From the NCBI GenBank assembly GCA_020851115.1, contig JADZDJ010000224.1:33130-97129 (forward strand): 64,000 nucleotides of DNA. Direction: 5' to 3'. Every line of letters begins with the position of its first letter. The stretch's first letter is position 1. The notes below the pieces were generated by a model. It was not told where the DNA came from. It was given only the letters and a program-made list of their open reading frames with translations, and searched no databases. The translations under genes were made by a program, and so were the position numbers. The stretch comes from Pirellulales bacterium. GTDB lineage: Bacteria; Planctomycetota; Planctomycetia; Pirellulales; JADZDJ01. Below, piece by piece: positions 26,411-34,674 of the stretch.

Positions 26411-26626
26411 TTATGGTTTGGAATCGGCCTTTGGTGGAATGATCGTTGGACCTCTTTGGCGGAGCCACTCGTCAACGGTGTCCTTGTGGAAACGCCAGTG
26501 CTTTCCAACTTTCTGGCTGGGGATGCTGCCCTCCTGTGCCAGCTTATAAAGCGTTGATTTCGAGATTTTCAGGTACTCAGCCAACTCGTCGATGGTGAGA
26601 ACGCTGTGGCTGGGCTCAGCGGGCAT
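26411..26626 (-). CDS. Excisionase-family HTH DNA-binding protein
   Basis: A 71-aa MerR/excisionase-type protein: TIDELAEYLKISKSTLYKLAQ is the helix-turn-helix, followed by the KVGKHWRFHKDTVDEWL wing. It is the first gene of the helicase-mod-res group (75 bp before the helicase). A GAGGG stretch precedes the ATG at 26626, which I prefer over the ATG at 26644. By position it is likely a regulator delaying or controlling expression of the restriction genes. Confidence 0.8.
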   Translation of the reverse strand: MPAEPSHSVLTIDELAEYLKISKSTLYKLAQEGSIPSQKVGKHWRFHKDTVDEWLRQRGPTIIPPKADSKP

Positions 26627-26931
26627 AAAAAATCCCTCGCACAAGGGCGGGCGGCTACCGCATAAGTAAAACCGTCATTATCGGTTTCTGCCAATTACTG
26701 TCAACTGGCAGGCAGGACTGGCCTTTGATTGCCACCTGCGGGTGGTTTGTCGTTTGGCCCAATTGCAGGGGATCTCGCCGTGCGGCAGCACTGAGGGGCA
26801 ATCTCTCATGCCGGGATGCGTGGCTGATCCCTTTGTAGAATTGCCAGTGATCGACGAAAATTGCTGAACTGAAGCGACGGCTGTTGCACACTGCGGGGCC
26901 GCTTTGCCCGCAAAACGAGAGAGGCCAGTTT

Positions 26932-27195
26932 ATGGATAACGAGCTTTTGGAGCCAACCGAGTTGTGTCGTGCGGCGGCCGACAATCTCGGCTCGGTCGCG
27001 AGTCGGGACACTCCGGTTCTTTTTCCGGGATGGGATGACGATAACACGCCGACGGATGAACGATGCCGATGCGAAACGGTCCGTCGCGTGGCTGCTGCTA
27101 TCGTCGGCAGCGACGACCCGGATCGCGGAACCACGGTTACATGCGGCGAATTGGCGGTGCTCCTATACTACATTGCGGATATGCTGGAAAAGTGA
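26932..27195 (+). CDS. Small acidic hypothetical protein
   Basis: An 87-aa acidic protein with no recognised domain, on the plus strand between the restriction operon regulator and the giant helicase gene, both of which run the other way. AGAGAGG lies before the ATG at 26932. It has four Cys in the first two thirds (TELCRAA, RCRCETV, TCGELAV) and ends in a short hydrophobic helix (LAVLLYYIADML). The ribosome site and protein-like composition make it a plausible gene, without any hint of function. Confidence 0.5.
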   Translation: MDNELLEPTELCRAAADNLGSVASRDTPVLFPGWDDDNTPTDERCRCETVRRVAAAIVGSDDPDRGTTVTCGELAVLLYYIADMLEK

Positions 27196-27215
27196 CTGTG
27201 AACCCCGACGGGCAA

Positions 27216-30200
27216 TCAAGCAGCTTCGTCACAATTGGTCAGGTCTTTGATTGGCTTCCGTTGTACCAGCAGGCGACTGAGAACATCATCGGCGAATTCG
27301 CGGACGACAAACCATCGCCGCTTGTAATGAAGGATCTCCTCTGAGAGACCGTACCCTAGAAGCTCGTCGCGATTGGCGGCGACGCCGTTCAGGATGAGTT
27401 CCAACACTTCATCCCCGGCGATTCTGGCCATCGTCAACCGCCAACCGTTGTCGAGCTCGATCAACGAGCCGCCATTGACCAATTCCAGAATCTCAGCCGG
27501 TGAGGCTGCGGCCAGCGGTGTACCGATGCCGAGTCGCTGCTTGACGTTGGGAACGTCGGTCGGACTCAGATTGAGACCCACTAGGGCCTGGCCATCGGCG
27601 AGAATTGCCCGAGCGATCTTGACATTCCGAATCCCCGACGCCCCCATGACTTTGTCGTAGATCGGAAAAATCGCTCCACTCAAGATATGGAACCGCTGCG
27701 GCTCCCTGGCGGGCGTCTTCCCGTATTCGACGTTCCACCACTCGCGGGCTTCCGCAAGTTCGACCTGCTCGTACTTTGCGTCCAGTTCGTCACGCTCAAG
27801 GCCACGTCGTGAACCTTTCACGGCCGTGAGATAAACTGTGTCGTCCTCCGCGTCCCGGTGCTCGGATACGCCGTAAATCCGGCGGCTCTGGTTGTTCCGA
27901 TAAAAACCCAGATTGGCCGCCAGGGCGACCGCTGCAAAAGCGTGCCGCACGACATCGACATCACCTTCCAATTCGTGCAGCATCGTTCGTGCCCCCGAGC
28001 CGGGGTCTATGAAAAGCGTCTCCGGCTCGGCAATCCGTCGAAGGTTGTGGGCACGAATCTCTTCTACGCCGAAATCGAAAGCACTCTGGCGTTTGGCGGC
28101 TTCCACCGCTGCGACATACCGCTCGTGGAACAACTCGAAGATGCGGTTTTGGGATTCGACGTGCAGCACCATGATCCGATTGAGAAAATGCTCCACATTG
28201 CTCGCGTAGTTCTCGCGGACGGCGTTCTTTTCCTTGTCGAGCACTCCCATGCGTTCAAGGGTGCTGAGGCCAATTTCTTCGTCGCTCAGGCGACCTGTCT
28301 GAATTTCCCGGTAGAGCCGTGACAGGGCGGCTTTGCCGTAGGCGTCGGTCACGTCCTCGGGGCGGAAGAGGTCGCTAGAGAGCGACTGCCGCTCGCCCTT
28401 GGTCAAAGCCCCGAGTGCCGCCAATCGCTTGGAGACGGCATTGACCAGCCGTTTCTGGCCGGCCAGGTCGAGAAGCACAAGCCGGATGACGGGTGCCGAG
28501 CTTTGGTTCGAGCGATGGACGCGGCCGAAAGCCTGCATCTGTTGGTCGGCCGACCAGGATAGTTGAAACGCATAGAAGACTCGCCGCTGCTGATTCCTGG
28601 CAGTTACGTCGGCATGTACACTGATCCCGGTGGAGCCGGCACCGGAGAGCACGGCAACCCGTTTGCCTCCCCTCTGAAAAAGCCGCGTTTCGTACTCGTT
28701 GAGTTCTCGCCGCGGCACGCCGTCGAGCTTGCGGCGGACGTATTTGTTGCCTTCAAAGCGGTAGGTCCGGCCGCTGATTTCGGCAACGTTGTCCACGCCG
28801 AAGCGGGCGACGAGTGCATCGAGCGGATTCCTGGGAAAATCCAAGTCCGCCACCTGGTCCAGCAGTTCCTGCTGGCGACGCTGATTCTCGCGATTGATTT
28901 CGGGATTTCCGGCGGCATCGAGGACGGGGACGCGACGCACGCGGCCGGTTTTGGGGTCGGTCTCTTCGCGGTACTGAAAGAGTGGAAAATGCTTTTCGAT
29001 GAGTTGCACGATCATTTCCCGCGGCGTGGCGTCGAGTTCGGACAACTCGACGCCGGCGGCTCGGGCGTCACGCACTTTGCGTTCCGTCTGGGCTTCGGAG
29101 GTATTGAAGAGGCTGAGGACGACGGAGCGGCCCTGGCGGAGATCCGTCTCGATGGCCGCGATTACGTCGGGCAGCGTGTAGGCCATCATCAATTGTAGGA
29201 AGAACCGCTGCTGTGCGGAATAGAAATGAGCATACCGATTGCCGTTGCGACCCTGGCCGGCGTTGCCCTCGGCCGCCTCGAATTCGACCAGGAGCCCCGA
29301 CCAGAGGTCGGCGATCCGGTCGTATTGTGCCCGTTCATCCTGGGTGAGTCGGTGGAGCAGGGGCTCGTACTCGACGGCACTGTCCGGGACAATGCTCCCG
29401 TCCGGCAAGCGGGTCGGGCCGTAGCTGATCGTACGGGAAAGGTAGGTGCCCACGCTCTTCAGATCGCGGCAGAGCATCTCCATTGCCCCGACGCCGCCCC
29501 GTTCCATGGCCACGAGAAACGCCGGAAAATCCGCGAACGGTGCTCCGGCTCCCCAAAGTCCCAGGCGTTCGTAGGGGGCCATGTGCCGGGCCTCGGTCGC
29601 CCCGGTGGCACTGAAGTAGCGAACGCGGGCCTGCGGAAAGAGCCTTTGCAGGGTAATTCCCATGTTGCCGCGGAGCGTGCCGTGATCGACCGTCGCCTTG
29701 CCACCGTGCGGGGTAGCGGCGGCGTTCTTCATCAGGTGGGCCTCGTCGAAGGCAATCACGCCGTCGAAATCTGCCCCCAGCCAATCGGTCAATTGCTTGA
29801 ATCGTTGCCGGTCGCCGTCGAAATCGTCGCTCAAGAGGGTATACGTCGTGAACAACACGCCCGAATCGGCAGTGATGGGCTCCGCCGTCTTGAAGCGTGC
29901 CTGGTGGATGATGCGGAGGGGGAGCCCGACGGCACTGCGGTCGCGTTCGGCATCGGCGACAAGCTGGTGTGCCGCCGAGATATGCACGTGCTTCGTGCGG
30001 CCCTGGGCCAATTCGTTGTAGATGAAGGCGTAGACCTCGCGGCCTTTGCCGATTCCGGTGCCGTCGCCATTCCAGTGCCCTTTGCGTGTGCCATCCGGGA
30101 GGATGACGCTGGTGGCCTGGCCGGCGTAGATTACGTCTTCGATTTGCAGATTCGAGACGCATCCTTCGACGATCACTTCGGCGGGCAGGTGATGCCGGTA

Positions 30201-31781
30201 GGTGACATCGGGCGGTTCGACGCACGCCATTGCCGTGCTTTCGACCACGTTGGCGGGATGGGGCTGGGAGCCGCGGACCACGGCCTTCTGCACGCGGTAG
30301 GCGGCAAAGACGGTCCCCTCCTCGATGTCGACCAACTGCGGCACGTGGGTCGTTTCAAGCTGGCCTACATCATTTCCAATTGGTCGAGCGTGCTCAGCAT
30401 CAGGCAAGCCGCCCAGAGCCGCATTGCCTCCCGTTTCCGTGGAAGCTTCGTCTGCCGCGTCTCCATGACGAAGTTCATCGCCGTTATCAATTCCTCCGGT
30501 TCCATGAACATCAGGTGATGCCAATCCAGCCATTGCTGGCTGGTGATCGGCACGGCCGGTGGCGGCTGAACCTCCCCGAATCCGTCTTCCAGAAGAAAAC
30601 CCACTAGCTCCAGGAGCGGATTCTCCTCCGGCAACAATTCTCGGCCGAAGGTTTCTCGCAGTACCTCCACTGCCTGTCTGCTGACTTGCTTCACAAACTC
30701 GCCCATAGACGTCCTCCTTAGATAGACCTTCAAGTAGCTGAAATGCTTCCCGGATCGACAACCTGCTGCCGGTGATGATTGCCGTTTCATCGGTGGTTTG
30801 ACCGCCACGGTCAATGACGATGATTTGGTTGTCAATTTTGGTGCCGAAACGGGCATATTCTTGGCCGTCGATGCCGATATTGGCACGCACGTGATAGCGG
30901 CTGCCGATGTCCGTCCACCAGTCACGAAACCGCGGCCGGTCGCGGGCCATGCCGCGGCCGACGATGGCGACCAGGCGACCGCCCGGCTTAAGTCGCAAGA
31001 GGGCCTGCTCGATGTGGCGGGCTCCGAAGGCGGTGCGGTGTCCGTTGACTCGGCCTCCGGTGGCCGAAAAGGGAGGGTTCATGACGATGGCATGATAGGT
31101 TTTTTCCAGGGGAAGGAGATTGTCGAGGCGTTCGGCATCGAGTGCCGTCGGCTCGAATCCTTGCAAGGTGAGTAACTCACGCCGGCGTGGATCGATTTCA
31201 TTGGTGTCCACGTCTGCTCCAAGGAGTCGAGCGAGAACTGCGATATTGCCCGTTCCGGCACTCGGCTCAAGAACCGACATTCCTGGGCAGAGAGCGGCAG
31301 TTTTGACCACCACGAGGGCCTCGGCCGGCGGCGTGCTGAACTGCTGAAACTCAATCTGCGTCTGGTCGCGGCGGGTCTGGAGAGGCAGCCGGGTTTGCGT
31401 GGCCAGTAGCGTGTCGATCGCGGTGGGCACGTTGCCAAGGTCAAGCCCCATCCGGTGAAGTTGGATGTTCAAGCCCGCCTCAGCGGCGTCATAGGCGTCA
31501 CGGCCGTGCCCGGCCGAAGAGCCGAAAATCTCTTGGGCCAGACGGCCGATTGCCGCGTTGTTGAAATTGACGGACGGATCGGCCTCCAAGAGTGTGGCAA
31601 GACGCCGAGCCAACTCCACCACTGGGCTATCCACCGGACGAAGCGATGCAAGTTGCTCCTCTTCAGGGAGTAGGTCAAAATCCAGAAGCATTTGGTTGGG
31701 AGCGGAAATGCGAGCACGGGCCGCATTAGACCGACCGCCGCCGCCCCTGGCATGCGACACTGTATGGTGGTAGTTGCTCAT
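27216..31781 (-). CDS. N6-adenine methyltransferase fused to strawberry-notch-type helicase
   Basis: A 1,521-aa protein. Residues ~145-345 form an N6-adenine methyltransferase: LEPSAGTGNIA (171-181, AdoMet loop) and the catalytic NPPF (235-238). Residues ~480-1500 form a superfamily 2 helicase of the strawberry-notch type: GDGTGIGKG (572-580, an unusual Walker A), AFDEAHLMKN (DEAH 679-682), a YFSATGATEARHM segment and SWSADQQMQAFGRVHRSNQ (motif VI). Such fusions are carried by plasmids and may methylate and remodel incoming DNA or block host defence. The linker (about 361-478) is Gly/Ala-rich and disordered, and its DNA also encodes another gene in a different frame. The two domains may be separately made. 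Confidence 0.85.
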   Translation of the reverse strand: MSNYHHTVSHARGGGGRSNAARARISAPNQMLLDFDLLPEEEQLASLRPVDSPVVELARRLATLLEADPSVNFNNAAIGRLAQEIFGSSAGHGRDAYDAAEAGLNIQLHRMGLDLGNVPTAIDTLLATQTRLPLQTRRDQTQIEFQQFSTPPAEALVVVKTAALCPGMSVLEPSAGTGNIAVLARLLGADVDTNEIDPRRRELLTLQGFEPTALDAERLDNLLPLEKTYHAIVMNPPFSATGGRVNGHRTAFGARHIEQALLRLKPGGRLVAIVGRGMARDRPRFRDWWTDIGSRYHVRANIGIDGQEYARFGTKIDNQIIVIDRGGQTTDETAIITGSRLSIREAFQLLEGLSKEDVYGRVCEASQQTGSGGTARNLRPRIVAGGESAPGASGFSSGRRIRGGSAATGRADHQPAMAGLASPDVHGTGGIDNGDELRHGDAADEASTETGGNAALGGLPDAEHARPIGNDVGQLETTHVPQLVDIEEGTVFAAYRVQKAVVRGSQPHPANVVESTAMACVEPPDVTYRHHLPAEVIVEGCVSNLQIEDVIYAGQATSVILPDGTRKGHWNGDGTGIGKGREVYAFIYNELAQGRTKHVHISAAHQLVADAERDRSAVGLPLRIIHQARFKTAEPITADSGVLFTTYTLLSDDFDGDRQRFKQLTDWLGADFDGVIAFDEAHLMKNAAATPHGGKATVDHGTLRGNMGITLQRLFPQARVRYFSATGATEARHMAPYERLGLWGAGAPFADFPAFLVAMERGGVGAMEMLCRDLKSVGTYLSRTISYGPTRLPDGSIVPDSAVEYEPLLHRLTQDERAQYDRIADLWSGLLVEFEAAEGNAGQGRNGNRYAHFYSAQQRFFLQLMMAYTLPDVIAAIETDLRQGRSVVLSLFNTSEAQTERKVRDARAAGVELSELDATPREMIVQLIEKHFPLFQYREETDPKTGRVRRVPVLDAAGNPEINRENQRRQQELLDQVADLDFPRNPLDALVARFGVDNVAEISGRTYRFEGNKYVRRKLDGVPRRELNEYETRLFQRGGKRVAVLSGAGSTGISVHADVTARNQQRRVFYAFQLSWSADQQMQAFGRVHRSNQSSAPVIRLVLLDLAGQKRLVNAVSKRLAALGALTKGERQSLSSDLFRPEDVTDAYGKAALSRLYREIQTGRLSDEEIGLSTLERMGVLDKEKNAVRENYASNVEHFLNRIMVLHVESQNRIFELFHERYVAAVEAAKRQSAFDFGVEEIRAHNLRRIAEPETLFIDPGSGARTMLHELEGDVDVVRHAFAAVALAANLGFYRNNQSRRIYGVSEHRDAEDDTVYLTAVKGSRRGLERDELDAKYEQVELAEAREWWNVEYGKTPAREPQRFHILSGAIFPIYDKVMGASGIRNVKIARAILADGQALVGLNLSPTDVPNVKQRLGIGTPLAAASPAEILELVNGGSLIELDNGWRLTMARIAGDEVLELILNGVAANRDELLGYGLSEEILHYKRRWFVVREFADDVLSRLLVQRKPIKDLTNCDEAA
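30365..30706 (-). CDS. Nested out-of-frame gene inside the methyltransferase-helicase gene
   Basis: A 113-aa protein encoded on the same strand as the giant gene but in another frame, wholly inside it. The ATG at 30706 has an ideal ribosome site, AAGGAGGA with 5-nt spacing. The product is protein-like: helical and amphipathic (FVKQVSRQAVEVLRETFG, ENPLLELVGFLLEDGFG, SQQWLDWHHLMFMEPEELI, AMRLWAACLMLSTLDQLE), with five Trp/Tyr-type aromatics and a normal charge pattern. The overlapping frame over the same DNA is the low-complexity linker between the two large domains. No family recognised. It covers almost exactly that linker. Confidence 0.7.
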   Translation of the reverse strand: MGEFVKQVSRQAVEVLRETFGRELLPEENPLLELVGFLLEDGFGEVQPPPAVPITSQQWLDWHHLMFMEPEELITAMNFVMETRQTKLPRKREAMRLWAACLMLSTLDQLEMM

Positions 31782-31924
31782 GGCCTCGTAGATGTTATGG
31801 GCAGTCGCGGGGACGTGTTACCCACGGGCCGAAAAAGAACGGGCGGGTAGGGAGGATAGCAATCGGGGATACGTCCTTGAAGTCCCTGGACCTCTGCCGC
31901 CCGTAGCCCCTGCGCTTGGGACGT

Positions 31925-31989
31925 CGCTCATAGTCACGCGGTAAGTGAGCTTTCCTGGCAACTTGTACCGATGGGCTGCTCTATGAGCG
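31925..31989 (-). promoter_or_regulatory. Structured leader element, copy 1 (before the helicase gene)
   Basis: A 65-nt element closed by a perfect 9-bp stem (31925-31933 with 31981-31989), 144 bp before the methyltransferase-helicase start. It shares with 33475-33547 the unpaired blocks TCACGCGG and ACTTGTACCG-x-TGGGCTG and a central hairpin, while stem sequences differ. Both copies are upstream of minus-strand genes, so I read it as a leader RNA or a conserved operator. The remaining 31782-32159 gap shows no gene. Confidence 0.55.
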
Positions 31990-32159
31990 AAGGGGGGGCG
32001 TGTTGGGACGATGGCTTTTCGTCGCCTATACGCTGAAGTACAATGGAACTGACGTGGCTGGTAACATCTCCGCGTGCATCCTCGCCCGCGGGTTTCCTTC
32101 AGAGCCCGGCCAGAAAGCTGTTGGCAGGCTGGATCCATCGTAGCATTTGCATTTCTCCC

Positions 32160-32789
32160 ATGAGCAAAGCGGCTGGACAGGTTGTTGGAACTGACCCGAA
32201 AGTTGAAGGTTTCTTTAAGGATGCGAACGGCGATCTGATGCTCCGTAAAGACCTGCCGCTTACCACGACGCTTAGGGAGGTACGAAAGGCGAACCCATTT
32301 GGACCAAGCAACCTTTGGATCGACTTTCATCTGCCCAAGACTGGTCGCCTTGAACGGGTCGAGTTGTTTTCAATGCTGAGGCCGCGGGGAGCCATTTTGG
32401 AGTACCACATGAATATCGACGACATTAACCATCTAAGCGGTGACAACGAATCATTCGATCGGTTCATATACATGGTGGAATCCGTGATTTGGAATTGGAG
32501 CGAGCGAATCAAGGTCGCCCTCGGCACGGACGACTTCGCCGTTAACTGGGAAGGTCCAAATCGGAAGCGAGTACAGGCTGACGGTAGTGTCAGGTACTAC
32601 ATGACTGGCCAGTTCGCGTATTTTCGCTTCATACGCGAGCATAAGTCTCGGAAGGCCCTTGATGCGATAACGCTCAATGAACTCAGTAGCAGGGGGAGCG
32701 TCCTTTGCGATCTCTTGGAGAAAATATCGGAGGAGATTCGCAATTGCCATTCCGACAGTGAATTCTGCAAGAGAACACGGCATGAATAA
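32160..32789 (+). CDS. Hypothetical protein
   Basis: A 209-aa soluble protein of unknown function, on the plus strand between two minus-strand genes. Segments such as LWIDFHLPKTGRLERVELFSMLRPRGAILEYHMNID suggest a beta-rich core followed by helices. The ATG at 32160 is chosen because the sequence from there is compositionally protein-like; the upstream 39 codons are not, and overlap a structured leader element. No ribosome site is obvious. It could be cargo of the element. Confidence 0.5.
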   Translation: MSKAAGQVVGTDPKVEGFFKDANGDLMLRKDLPLTTTLREVRKANPFGPSNLWIDFHLPKTGRLERVELFSMLRPRGAILEYHMNIDDINHLSGDNESFDRFIYMVESVIWNWSERIKVALGTDDFAVNWEGPNRKRVQADGSVRYYMTGQFAYFRFIREHKSRKALDAITLNELSSRGSVLCDLLEKISEEIRNCHSDSEFCKRTRHE

Positions 32790-32907
32790 CCAGCCTCTTC
32801 TTCAGTAAGAAGGTGAGGTGCCGGTGGTGCGGGGAACCTCAGATCAAAAACCGCTCGGCGGTTGACGTTTGGGAGCATTGCATCGCGGTGCTCGAAGGCA
32901 CTCGCGG

Positions 32908-33348
32908 TCAGACGACGCGGCCGGTCATAACGTGCTGATTGCGGTCGCCAGCGGTGCCGGCATAGGCGAAACGCCGGAGCATTTCGTCGCCGCAGTACCG
33001 CGTCATGCCGTCCAGTCGGTCCGGTGGATCATCCGGCTCGATGCCGATGACTTGATGGTGCTTGGTCAACCAGACCTCCCGGCAGCCGGCCTCCAGCAGG
33101 GCGAAGACCCCGATGAAGGTCAGCAAGTCGGGGGCCAACATGAGGGAACCGACATGCGGATCGCTGTCGGTGCCGTGATTCCAGTTTTCTTGAAGCCCCA
33201 GTTGGGCGATACTCAACGCCTTTTCCAGGGTCTTTTTGCCTCGGGCGGTCACGTCGCAAAGGATGCGATACGACAATCCGCAGGCTTCGCCAGTTAACGG
33301 GATAATCCCGTGGGCGGATAGGTCATTCCAACAACGAATGGATTTCAT
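32908..33348 (-). CDS. Conserved plasmid protein of unknown function
   Basis: A 146-aa protein of a family I associate with planctomycete plasmids and integrated elements. Family-like features: a KSIRCWNDLSAHGIIPLTGEAC start, RILCDVTARGKKTLEKAL, a strand-rich centre and the C-terminal FAYAGTAGDRNQHVMTGRV. The start is fixed by GAAAGGAC about 8 nt before 33348. A structured leader (33398-33456 and the element at 33475-33547) precedes it. Function unknown. Confidence 0.65.
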   Translation of the reverse strand: MKSIRCWNDLSAHGIIPLTGEACGLSYRILCDVTARGKKTLEKALSIAQLGLQENWNHGTDSDPHVGSLMLAPDLLTFIGVFALLEAGCREVWLTKHHQVIGIEPDDPPDRLDGMTRYCGDEMLRRFAYAGTAGDRNQHVMTGRVV

Positions 33349-33474
33349 GGGCAAGTCCTTTCTCGCGGCGTGCATCGCCACGAACAAGAGTGAGAACCAC
33401 CACCGGCATCTCGCGAAGCTGGCCCATGTGTTGGGCCGTCTCGCCAGGGCCGGTGGAAAAGAGAATTGGGTAAG

Positions 33475-33547
33475 CGTTCGCTCGCAGTCACGCGGAAAGC
33501 TGGGGCTTTCCGACAGCTTGTACCGGTGGGCTGTCTACTCGCGAACG
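33475..33547 (-). promoter_or_regulatory. Structured leader element, copy 2
   Basis: A 73-nt element: outer stem CGTTCGC/GCGAACG (33475-33481, 33541-33547), hairpin GGAAAGC-TGGG-GCTTTCC (33494-33511) and hairpin GACAGC/GCTGTC (33512-33517, 33530-33535) whose 12-nt loop contains TTGTACCGGTGG. It lies 127 bp upstream of the gene starting at 33348. Shared loop blocks with copy 1 but different stem sequences argue for a conserved RNA fold. A second hairpin, CCACCGGC/GCCGGTGG (33402-33456 region), lies between it and the gene. Confidence 0.55.
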
Positions 33548-33555
33548 CGGAAGAA

Positions 33556-33571
33556 GCCGCCCTGTGGCGGC
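33556..33571 (-). terminator. Hairpin terminator after the 33601-33945 gene
   Basis: GCCGCC/GGCGGC with a 4-nt loop, extended by weaker pairs; on the minus strand it is followed by TTCTTCC. It lies 30 bp after the stop of the gene at 33601. Confidence 0.5.
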
Positions 33572-33600
33572 CTCCTCCGTGCGTCTGTCCGCGTGGGTCA

Positions 33601-33945
33601 CTAATAGACTGGCGTGTTGGCGAGACGGCAAAGAGCTTTGGTCTCCCTCCAGTCGAGTTGCCGGGCGAAGTACTGCCCGTTGGATTTCCAGAAGAGGCGG
33701 AACGGTTCCATGCCTTCCGCGAAGCAGAAGTAGTTTCCGTCCATGAACCGCGGCGGCAGAACCTCCAGGAACCAGAAGTAGATTCTCTCGTCTATCTCTG
33801 CCGGTCCCGTGGCCCTCTGGATTCGCTCCATCGCCGCTTCCCAAGGCTCGTTCACGGGCATCGGCACGGTCTCGCCGGCGGTAAGCCCTTGGAGAAAGCA
33901 CTTCAGGGTCGCTCGGTTGTCTTGCTTGGTTTCGTTCGTCATCAT
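33601..33945 (-). CDS. DUF1419-like plasmid protein
   Basis: A 114-aa soluble protein resembling DUF1419 proteins of plasmids: IYFWFLEVLPPRFMDGNYFCFAEGMEPFRLFW in the centre (about 53-85) and a YFARQLDWRETKALCRLA end. The family-typical stretch places a conserved Pro-Pro-Arg and Phe-Ala-Glu-Gly. Function unknown. AGGAGG 8 nt before the ATG supports the start at 33945. A leader hairpin (33966-34009) precedes the ribosome site. Confidence 0.6.
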   Translation of the reverse strand: MMTNETKQDNRATLKCFLQGLTAGETVPMPVNEPWEAAMERIQRATGPAEIDERIYFWFLEVLPPRFMDGNYFCFAEGMEPFRLFWKSNGQYFARQLDWRETKALCRLANTPVY

Positions 33946-34270
33946 CTTTAGTTCCTCCTAGCAAATGGTTTTGGGGTTCATTCACCCGATGCGGATGAAC
34001 TCCAAAACCGTTTGGGGAGGAACGTCAGGCCGTGCGGCCAAAGCGTGGGGATCCGACGTGCAAACCCTCCGTGACGGGCGTCTGCCCGGCACGGATGTGC
34101 AGGAGCCTCGCGGGGCAAGCCAAGGGGCGGAAGATGAAGAACGAATCCAGACAACTGAACGTGCAGGCCTTGCAGTCTCGCCTAGAAGGCGTCGCAGCGG
34201 CGGGCGTGCCGCAGCGGCGGAAACGACGAATAGGTAGAGGCCGGTGGTGCATGACGGGCCTCTGAGAACC
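33946..34270. promoter_or_regulatory. Structured leader region before the DUF1419-like gene
   Basis: A gap of 325 bp. Close to the gene, a 15-bp inverted repeat with one mismatch (GGTTTTGGGGTTCAT against ATGAACTCCAAAACC, about 33966-34009) forms a hairpin upstream of the ribosome site. Further out are several GC-rich complementary pieces, including GACGGGC/GCCCGGC near 34074-34092. No gene is supported. Confidence 0.45.
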
Positions 34271-34582
34271 TTAGAATTCCTCCTTGGGGGAACCGTTCTC
34301 GGCACTGCCGTTCTGCTCCGACTTGTGGGAGCCGTTCTGGTCCTGGTTCTGTTCGAAGATCCAGGAATGGACGCGGTCGGCAACTTTGGCAACCAACGGC
34401 AGGTCGTCGCGGCCGAAGCTGCACGAATCCTTCCACTGCTTGCCATCGCGCCACAGGCGACAGATTGTGACGTTGTACATGGCGCCATTCTGGGTTTCGT
34501 TCTCCCAAATGGCGGCTTTAATCCGGCCGAGTCGGATTTCGTGTACCGGCTTGACTTTCGCTTTCTCTGTGGTTTTGGGCAT
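34271..34582 (-). CDS. Small PC4-like fold protein (element paralogue family, copy B)
   Basis: A 103-aa paralogue of the proteins at 6969, 43238 and 43667. The core reads RLGRIKAAIWEN, a YNVTICRLWRDGKQW strand-turn, SFGRDDLPLVAKVADRVHSWIFEQ as strand and helix, followed by a disordered Gln/Asn/Ser-rich tail. It is closest to the family consensus of the four. AAGGAGG stands before the ATG at 34582. It follows the DUF932 gene, a usual plasmid context. An ssDNA-binding role is inferred from the strand-helix order only. Confidence 0.75.
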   Translation of the reverse strand: MPKTTEKAKVKPVHEIRLGRIKAAIWENETQNGAMYNVTICRLWRDGKQWKDSCSFGRDDLPLVAKVADRVHSWIFEQNQDQNGSHKSEQNGSAENGSPKEEF

Positions 34583-34626
34583 GGGAATGCCCTCCTTTCC
34601 GTGTTGAGGAAACAAGAAACAAAACA

Positions 34627-34651
34627 TGCCGGGCAGACCATCCACCCGGCA
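34627..34651 (-). terminator. Terminator-like hairpin after the DUF932 gene
   Basis: TGCCGGG (34627-34633) and CCCGGCA (34645-34651) form a 7-bp stem with an 11-nt loop. In the minus direction it is followed by TGTTTTGTTTC, a fair U-tract. It lies between the DUF932 gene and the next small gene, so the latter may have its own promoter or receive read-through. Confidence 0.55.
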
Positions 34652-34674
34652 AGCAACAAACGCAAGGCAGGTGG

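Noticed and set aside
29226..30518. 430-codon plus-strand frame
   Set aside because: Antisense to the methyltransferase-helicase gene; shadow composition.
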